A stretch of 19,335 bases of DNA from JAWVZH01 sp033722295 (GTDB lineage: Bacteria; Bacteroidota; Bacteroidia; Chitinophagales; Saprospiraceae). This document shows positions 14,068 to 19,335 of this stretch, in pieces (positions within the stretch are counted from its first letter, which is position 1; every line of letters starts with the position of its first letter). The notes below the pieces were generated by a model. It was not told the origin of the DNA and searched no databases. It saw only the letters and a list, made by a program, of their open reading frames with translations. A program made the position numbers and the translations under genes. The stretch lies in NCBI GenBank assembly GCA_033722295.1, contig JAWVZH010000046.1:1-19335 (forward strand), read 5' to 3'.

Positions 14068-14355
14068 ATGGATTCCGGAATGATAAATCTTCTATTTCTA
14101 GGCTTGTTCCTGGCGATATTTTATCTGTTCTTCATGAGACCTAACATCAGGAAGCAAAAGGCCCAGGATCAGTTCATCAAAGATCTGTCAAAAGGAGATC
14201 AGGTAGTGACGAGCAGTGGGATTATCGGTAAGATCACCAAGGTTGAAGATAATAGTATAGAATTGCAGGTGGACAACAAGTCCTTTATCAAGGTTTTGAA
14301 AAGCGCAGTTTCCAGAGAGAACACTGAAGCCATATTCAGCTCAAAAGATGATTAG
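14068..14355 (+). CDS. yajC: Sec translocase accessory subunit YajC
   Basis: 95 residues, the normal YajC size. YajC joins SecDF in the accessory complex of the Sec translocon. One N-terminal membrane helix (about 7-22, NLLFLGLFLAIFYLFF) is followed by the hallmark MRPNIRKQK and the cytoplasmic segment DQVVTSSGIIGKITKVEDN (about 45-63). Second gene after the DUF1573 lipoprotein (6-bp gap). In many Bacteroidota ybbR and coaE follow; here the next gene is convergent after 10 bp, so that extended cluster is absent. Confidence 0.95.
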   Translation: MDSGMINLLFLGLFLAIFYLFFMRPNIRKQKAQDQFIKDLSKGDQVVTSSGIIGKITKVEDNSIELQVDNKSFIKVLKSAVSRENTEAIFSSKDD

Positions 14356-14365
14356 AGCAGAATCC

Positions 14366-17300
14366 TTACAGGATAAGGCTGATGTTGCCCTCTTTTACAT
14401 AATCTTCCCCGTCAATACACTTGTACTTCAGGATATAGCCATAGACATCCGGAGGTAATTTCTTGTTATTGAAGGTACCATCCCAGGGTATGGACTGATC
14501 ATTGGATTCAAACACCTTCTCTCCCCATCGATTGAATATCATCAACTCCATGTCCTGAACGAAGACGCTCCTTACGTACAGCAGGTCATTAAAGCCGTCA
14601 TTATTGGGACTGAAGGCATTAGGTAAGAAAACCCCATCTATACAATCAGGCTCCCTGACCATTACACTTACCGTATCGGTCGCCATACATCCAAATTCGT
14701 CGGTAACCTTGATATGATAAATATAAGTACCTGGAGTATCTAGGGTCGCTATGGGAGATTTTATATTCGGATCGTCCAGACCCTCCCCTGTCCACATATA
14801 TGTGACACCTACTGAAACATTGACATCGAGCTGAACACTTTCTCCCGGGTTAATCTTGGGAGGATCTGCAGTAGCGTCCACCTCAAAGTTGAAGCCACCA
14901 ACATCTATAGTGATCATTGCCTCTTCCATGCAGCCCACTTCGTTGGTCACTTTCACGGAATAGGTTGTTGTCGTGTCCGGCGCCACTTTAATGACCGGGC
15001 CATTGTTAGGTCCGATGATCTCATCCTCCGGCTGCCATTCGATCACTAATGAATCTGTACCGTTATATATCAGCATGATCATAGCCGTATCACCAGCACA
15101 TATAGTGTCTGGCGCCTGTAAGGATATATCGATATCGTAGAAGTCGATGCGCATGGTGTCGGTTTTTACGCAACCAAGAGTGTCTTCTATTTTGACCACT
15201 ATGAACTCCAATAAAGAGTCAGGGAGAACCTTTATACTATGACCAATACCAATTATTTGTCCATCTTGATCACACCATTCGATTTTACAAGAAGGAATAT
15301 CTTGAACTGTTAAGCATATGGAATCCTTTTCACATATGACTGTATCTTCAGGCAATCCGTAGATATCAAACTCTTTTCCGACCAAGACTAGAACCATTTG
15401 CGTATCCGGGCATTCTGTATATTTTGGATTTGTTATTACTACTGTAAATTTGGTAGTTCTATCTAATGTTGCCTTTGGATTGGCCGATGTTGAATCATCT
15501 AATACATCTCCTGGAGACCAGTTATAATCAAGAGTAGTATCACCGTTAGGATTAAGTTGTACCATTCCAGAACCAAAACAAATGACATGACTTGTGGGTA
15601 TATTTTCGTTGACAGGATCGAAATACACAACCCTGTGTGAATCGATACCGGGACACAGAGTGTCACCACCAACTCTCGCATAGAAAATCGTCGTAGAATT
15701 GATCGTGGTATCCAGTTTGGGACCTGTAGCAATTATATCCGTGAAACTCAAGTCCAATGACCACTCGATCGGTAAAACGGTGTCCGGCATAGCCATGAGA
15801 GTTACCATTCCTGTACAGGTAGAATCCGGACCGCTTATATCTACTTCCAATGAATCGGTAACTTCAATATAAATGCAACCTGAATCACTGCAGATCCCGT
15901 TGGTAACCGTAACACAATATGTCGTACTTGAATCCGGGCAGACCAGAGGATCATGAGGTGGATCAAACTTCAGGCCATCCATGGGTTCCCATGTATAGGT
16001 CCAGTCCGGATCACCACCCTTGAGGATACGAATTTCTTCGCCATTGCAAATGCTAAAGGAATCCTGTATGAATTCAATATCCACGTTTTCAAGGTCTACA
16101 GTGTCTTCAGTGGATGCTGTACATCCATTTATATCCGTGATAGTAAGACGGATTATCACCTTGCCGTCTTCTGTAAAACAAAATACTGGATCTACATCAT
16201 TTGATACCTGGATATCGCCATTGGCATCCACTACCTCCCAATCAAACAGTACCAGTGAATCCTTGCCTGATGAGCGATTGATCAATCTTAACTTGAGAGA
16301 GTCGTTGCACTCGACCTCTGTTTCGAATGCAGCTACCAGCATAGGGTTCAATACTTCAATGACCTTAGAGGCTGTATCTCTGCAGCCCAGTTCGCTCTCG
16401 GCGATGAGGACTACGGTATATGTGCCGCTTGAATCATAGGTATGCATGGGCGACTCTTCCATCGATGAAGGCTGCAGGTTCGGATAATCGAAATACCAGA
16501 TATAATCGGTAGCTCCCACCGAGGTATTCTCGAAAATTTGTTTTAAACCGTCGCATTTCCCTGTGAGCACGTTGAACCCTGCTTCGGGCTTTTCACCACA
16601 GGCCCTGACATTAAATTCGAAATCCCGTTTATTTCGTCCTATCAGTTCTCCATTCCTGTACTCTTCTACCACGATTCCGATAACGAATTGCCCGATCATA
16701 TCGGGCGTCGCTGTAATGATACCTGTTTGAGGATCAATTCGAAGTGGGACTCCTCCCATCATATCGGTTCTGTTGTATGGGCTTTTCCAGTCAACAGAGT
16801 CGAAAGGCGGGGATGAGCTTTTTCCCGGGGCAGGCTCGTCTATAGTTGCGCCCTTGAGTGGTGTGCAAAGCTTATATACCAGAGAATCACCGTCAGGATC
16901 TGTAGCGCTATGATCATAGACAAGATCATCATTGGCACAAATATAGATCGGTGGCCAGGTGTTGAATACCGGATTGCTGTTGCATACATCCTGTGCCTCA
17001 GGAGTGATCTCTACCATCCATGTACCTCCGGTCTCCAGGGGCATTTCTATGTTATTCAGGGTTTCGTTCCGACAACACCTTTGATAGCTGATGATGTATC
17101 CGGTCTCTTCCTTAGGCAGGCAAACCATGCCGCGGTAAGTGGCTTCTGACACGCATACAGAATCCTGATTTACATTGCAAAAGTCATCCAGATCGGCATC
17201 GAGGGTATCAATGGATAGAAGATCGAGCTTGACAAACCCGTTATCGCCTCTACGCGCAAAGAATTGTCCCAGACCATCGAAGATGGTGAGCAATACCTGA

Positions 17301-17518
17301 GGGCCATCATGGGGAGCATCGTCTGCACCATACAGACAGTCTCTCCGAATTTTCATAGTGATCTCGTACATGTCATTTCCCAGGCACTTGTAATACATGT
17401 TGCCTCCAACAATATGGGTAGCGTTCAATTGAATATTAGGTAAGAGCATAAAGATGGCTAATACGGTTATTACAAGCCATCTCAGTTGCAGCAGATATTT
17501 CAGGTGTCTTGTTTTCAT
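14366..17518 (-). CDS. T9SS type-B-sorted multi-Ig/PKD surface protein
   Basis: 1050 residues. An unusually long signal peptide ends near LNA (31-33). The mature chain begins THIVGGNMYYKC (34-45), a Bacteroidota N-terminal module, followed by a large Cys-rich region to about 305. A PKD domain follows (about 310-390, with YIWYFDYPN and SSGTYTVVLIAES), then six or seven Ig/PKD-like modules of 75-85 residues (393-955), many with a Cys near the first strand. The last 92 residues (959-1050: FLPNAFSPNNDGFNDLL, IFNRWGEKVFE, PPDVYGYILKYKC) are the type-B (gliding/CHU_C) T9SS sorting domain. It should therefore be exported through the outer membrane and kept on the surface or released, as an adhesin or structural protein. 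Its ATG overlaps the stop of the upstream gene (ATGA). Confidence 0.9.
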   Translation of the reverse strand: MKTRHLKYLLQLRWLVITVLAIFMLLPNIQLNATHIVGGNMYYKCLGNDMYEITMKIRRDCLYGADDAPHDGPQVLLTIFDGLGQFFARRGDNGFVKLDLLSIDTLDADLDDFCNVNQDSVCVSEATYRGMVCLPKEETGYIISYQRCCRNETLNNIEMPLETGGTWMVEITPEAQDVCNSNPVFNTWPPIYICANDDLVYDHSATDPDGDSLVYKLCTPLKGATIDEPAPGKSSSPPFDSVDWKSPYNRTDMMGGVPLRIDPQTGIITATPDMIGQFVIGIVVEEYRNGELIGRNKRDFEFNVRACGEKPEAGFNVLTGKCDGLKQIFENTSVGATDYIWYFDYPNLQPSSMEESPMHTYDSSGTYTVVLIAESELGCRDTASKVIEVLNPMLVAAFETEVECNDSLKLRLINRSSGKDSLVLFDWEVVDANGDIQVSNDVDPVFCFTEDGKVIIRLTITDINGCTASTEDTVDLENVDIEFIQDSFSICNGEEIRILKGGDPDWTYTWEPMDGLKFDPPHDPLVCPDSSTTYCVTVTNGICSDSGCIYIEVTDSLEVDISGPDSTCTGMVTLMAMPDTVLPIEWSLDLSFTDIIATGPKLDTTINSTTIFYARVGGDTLCPGIDSHRVVYFDPVNENIPTSHVICFGSGMVQLNPNGDTTLDYNWSPGDVLDDSTSANPKATLDRTTKFTVVITNPKYTECPDTQMVLVLVGKEFDIYGLPEDTVICEKDSICLTVQDIPSCKIEWCDQDGQIIGIGHSIKVLPDSLLEFIVVKIEDTLGCVKTDTMRIDFYDIDISLQAPDTICAGDTAMIMLIYNGTDSLVIEWQPEDEIIGPNNGPVIKVAPDTTTTYSVKVTNEVGCMEEAMITIDVGGFNFEVDATADPPKINPGESVQLDVNVSVGVTYMWTGEGLDDPNIKSPIATLDTPGTYIYHIKVTDEFGCMATDTVSVMVREPDCIDGVFLPNAFSPNNDGFNDLLYVRSVFVQDMELMIFNRWGEKVFESNDQSIPWDGTFNNKKLPPDVYGYILKYKCIDGEDYVKEGNISLIL

Positions 17519-19335
17519 GGCTTGACCTTTTTAACATCAATGATCTCCACTCTCCTTTCCCTGGATGCTGCGGGACTATATACAGAGTTGACCAGATCAT
17601 CCAAATCATCACTTACATCCGGCGGTGCCAGGGCTTCGCCTATAGACTGTTCAGAAATTCTCAATGTGTTATTATCAATATATTTTTTCAAACTTCCATT
17701 ATTAAATCTCAAGAAGGCGTTCCTTACACAATCTATCCTTCTTGCACCCAATACTTTATTGTAGGCTGATGAGGCTCTCGGTGAGGCAAATCCCTTGAGA
17801 ATAATATGATAATCACGTCCCGCAGCCAGCTCTTTTTCCAATAATTCTAGGAAAACAAGGAATCTTTCGTACTCTGCCTTAACCCGGTTGTCGAAGAAAT
17901 TGGTCATTTCCACATCTGCCCTGGTACCTGCGACATCTTCGTATGCCTCGGCGTACTTCCTTACAAAAATGTCCTTCTTCGGAAAATAGTCTTCATATGT
18001 TGAAGAATAGTCCGTTTGGGTTGACCTTTTCCAGGTGTTGGGATCCGGATAATCATTATCAAAATACAGCATGATCGGCAGCATATCCAGAATGGCTGGC
18101 GTAAGGAATAACTCTTTTTGAATAAGTGTATCTCCGTCGTTCTCCGACGGCACTTCGAAGATCTCCTGTCCCTGAGAATATCCGGGTTTGGTTGCTATAA
18201 CTTCATATCTGTGGCCTCTGGTGACTGTAAAGTCAAATGTGTTGCCATCTGTGTTTGGGGGCGTAGTGACTACATCGCCGGTGGTAAGATCGAACAACCT
18301 TACTGAACATCCGTCCAGAGGTAATTGTGACAAGCGGTCAAAGGTCGATACTTCAAGTCTGACTGTCGCCGGCGTGAGATAAAGCAGTTTTTCGATCTTT
18401 TCAACACTTCCATAGGGAGGTGCGAGAAAAGATATTTCTGCAGGTTCATAACCTGGCTTTGTGGCTATTATCTTATACTCTGTTTCAAATTCTATTGGTA
18501 CTGTGAAGTGACTGGAAGTCAACTTTTCCTCATCATATATCGTTGTCTCTCCCTTACGGAGATCAATGACTCTAACAGTGACCCCTCGCAAGGAATCCAG
18601 GGTCCTGGAGTCGAAGGTGAAAGCATGAAGATCGAGGTGGCTCGGCAGGATTGTGGCCGTGTAAATGTCGTAGCAGCAAGCCTCATGTTGATCATCGATA
18701 TAAAATGATCCCTTCCTGTTGGAGGAAAAATGTGCTGTTTCGTTGTCATCTCCCAGGGTAAAGTAGACGTCATGATAACTGGAATTGAGAGGAACTCCCA
18801 TATTAACAACATCGCCCCAGCCCTGGCCACCCATAAATACCTTGTAAATATCGTAACCGCCCATTCCGAGATATCCGTCAGAGCTGAAATAAAGTGTGCT
18901 TGTCGAATCATGGAAGAATGGCGTATACTCACTTCGTGGGGTATTAATGCCTGACAGGTTCATAGGTTGTGAAAAGTTGCCGCTTGCGTCGATAACGCTG
19001 TACCAGATGTCGGTTTCTCCTTTTCCTTCTGGTCTGTCGGACACGAAATAGAGGACTTCCCGATCTATATCGTCATTAAATCCAATATTCGGTTGGGTAT
19101 TGGTAAAGCCTGGCACATTGATGTGCTCGGGCAGTTTCTTGGCCTCACCCCATGTGCCATTGCGATTTCTGTCACGCATGTATATATCACATCGAATATC
19201 CTTGTCATTCAGATAATCGCATAAAGTAAAGTACATCCTTGTTTCGTCACCGTTAAAGGCGGTATGAGCGATGTGTTGAGTGTCTGCCGCTTCGATCGTC
19301 GTATCTATATTGATACCATTGAAATCCTTTATCAG
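17515..19335 (-). CDS. PorE-like OmpA-family envelope protein (5' end cut off)
   Basis: 606 residues are visible; the frame is open through the right edge, so the true start is outside (the ATG at 19236 is internal, inside a propeller blade). Order, numbered from the edge: PD40/WD40-type propeller blades (about 20-229, with YFVSDRPEGKGETDIWYS and YFSSDGYLGMGGYDIYK); two tandem carboxypeptidase-regulatory-like modules (about 234-322 and 325-413), each with ATKPGY and ending LTPA; then an OmpA-like C-terminus (about 420-600) with LKGFASPRASSAYNKVLGARR. This resembles PorE, a T9SS outer-membrane protein, and its many Bacteroidota paralogues; any N-terminal TPR part would be outside. It overlaps the T9SS surface-protein gene by 4 bp. 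Confidence 0.82.
   Translation of the reverse strand: MIKDFNGINIDTTIEAADTQHIAHTAFNGDETRMYFTLCDYLNDKDIRCDIYMRDRNRNGTWGEAKKLPEHINVPGFTNTQPNIGFNDDIDREVLYFVSDRPEGKGETDIWYSVIDASGNFSQPMNLSGINTPRSEYTPFFHDSTSTLYFSSDGYLGMGGYDIYKVFMGGQGWGDVVNMGVPLNSSYHDVYFTLGDDNETAHFSSNRKGSFYIDDQHEACCYDIYTATILPSHLDLHAFTFDSRTLDSLRGVTVRVIDLRKGETTIYDEEKLTSSHFTVPIEFETEYKIIATKPGYEPAEISFLAPPYGSVEKIEKLLYLTPATVRLEVSTFDRLSQLPLDGCSVRLFDLTTGDVVTTPPNTDGNTFDFTVTRGHRYEVIATKPGYSQGQEIFEVPSENDGDTLIQKELFLTPAILDMLPIMLYFDNDYPDPNTWKRSTQTDYSSTYEDYFPKKDIFVRKYAEAYEDVAGTRADVEMTNFFDNRVKAEYERFLVFLELLEKELAAGRDYHIILKGFASPRASSAYNKVLGARRIDCVRNAFLRFNNGSLKKYIDNNTLRISEQSIGEALAPPDVSDDLDDLVNSVYSPAASRERRVEIIDVKKVKP

Noticed and set aside
17515..19236. Complete gene starting at ATG 19236
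   Set aside because: The frame continues without a stop to the window edge, and the upstream residues (FNGDETR before MYFTL) continue a propeller blade, so the start is outside the window.

Overview
The window reads as chromosomal DNA of a Bacteroidota bacterium, most likely a Saprospiraceae-like environmental lineage. The signs are a type IX secretion (T9SS) type-B C-terminal sorting domain on a very large Ig/PKD surface protein, a Bacteroidota 'HIVGG' N-terminal module, a bacillithiol synthesis gene (bshC), a DUF4412 and a DUF1573 protein, and Bacteroidota-type promoters (TTG-n19/21-TAnnTTTG) with no strong Shine-Dalgarno sequences. No plasmid, phage, transposon, rRNA, tRNA or CRISPR signature was seen. 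Most genes are housekeeping.

Left edge (1-383): a 7-bp tandem repeat (22 units, probably running off the window edge), about 170 bp of unassigned DNA, then a degenerate 8-bp tandem repeat that ends at the stop codon of the first gene. Minus-strand block 384-4005: engB (ribosome-assembly GTPase), a PlsB/PlsC-type acyltransferase and a DEDDh exonuclease are packed with a 4-bp overlap and a 3-bp gap. An exported Met-rich DUF4412 protein follows after 77 bp. A small outer-membrane beta-barrel gene (4086-4724, +) is divergent from engB. It converges with a solitary OppB/DppB-type ABC permease (4716-5780, -).

Centre (5771-11251): bshC (+) is divergent from the permease, and their best start codons overlap by 10 bp. 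bshC converges, with 4 bp shared, on accD (-), the carboxyltransferase beta subunit of acetyl-CoA carboxylase. Then come dapB (lysine/diaminopimelate synthesis, +), a GNRA-capped hairpin, and dnaG (primase, +).

Right part (11335-19335): trxB and a class II fructose-bisphosphate aldolase form a minus-strand pair. They are driven by a consensus promoter back-to-back with another one serving a DUF1573 lipoprotein-yajC pair (+). The window ends with two minus-strand genes joined by an ATGA overlap. The upstream one is a PorE-like outer-membrane protein (WD40/PD40 propeller, two carboxypeptidase-regulatory-like repeats, OmpA-like end), cut by the window edge. The downstream one is a 1050-residue T9SS-exported, multi-Ig/PKD adhesin-like protein.

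There is no clear-cut new defence or biosynthetic system. The most interesting material is the coupled adhesin/envelope-anchor gene pair, the mutually overlapping TTG-start divergent genes with a palindrome, the hairpin between dapB and dnaG, and the two unrelated tandem repeats at the left edge.
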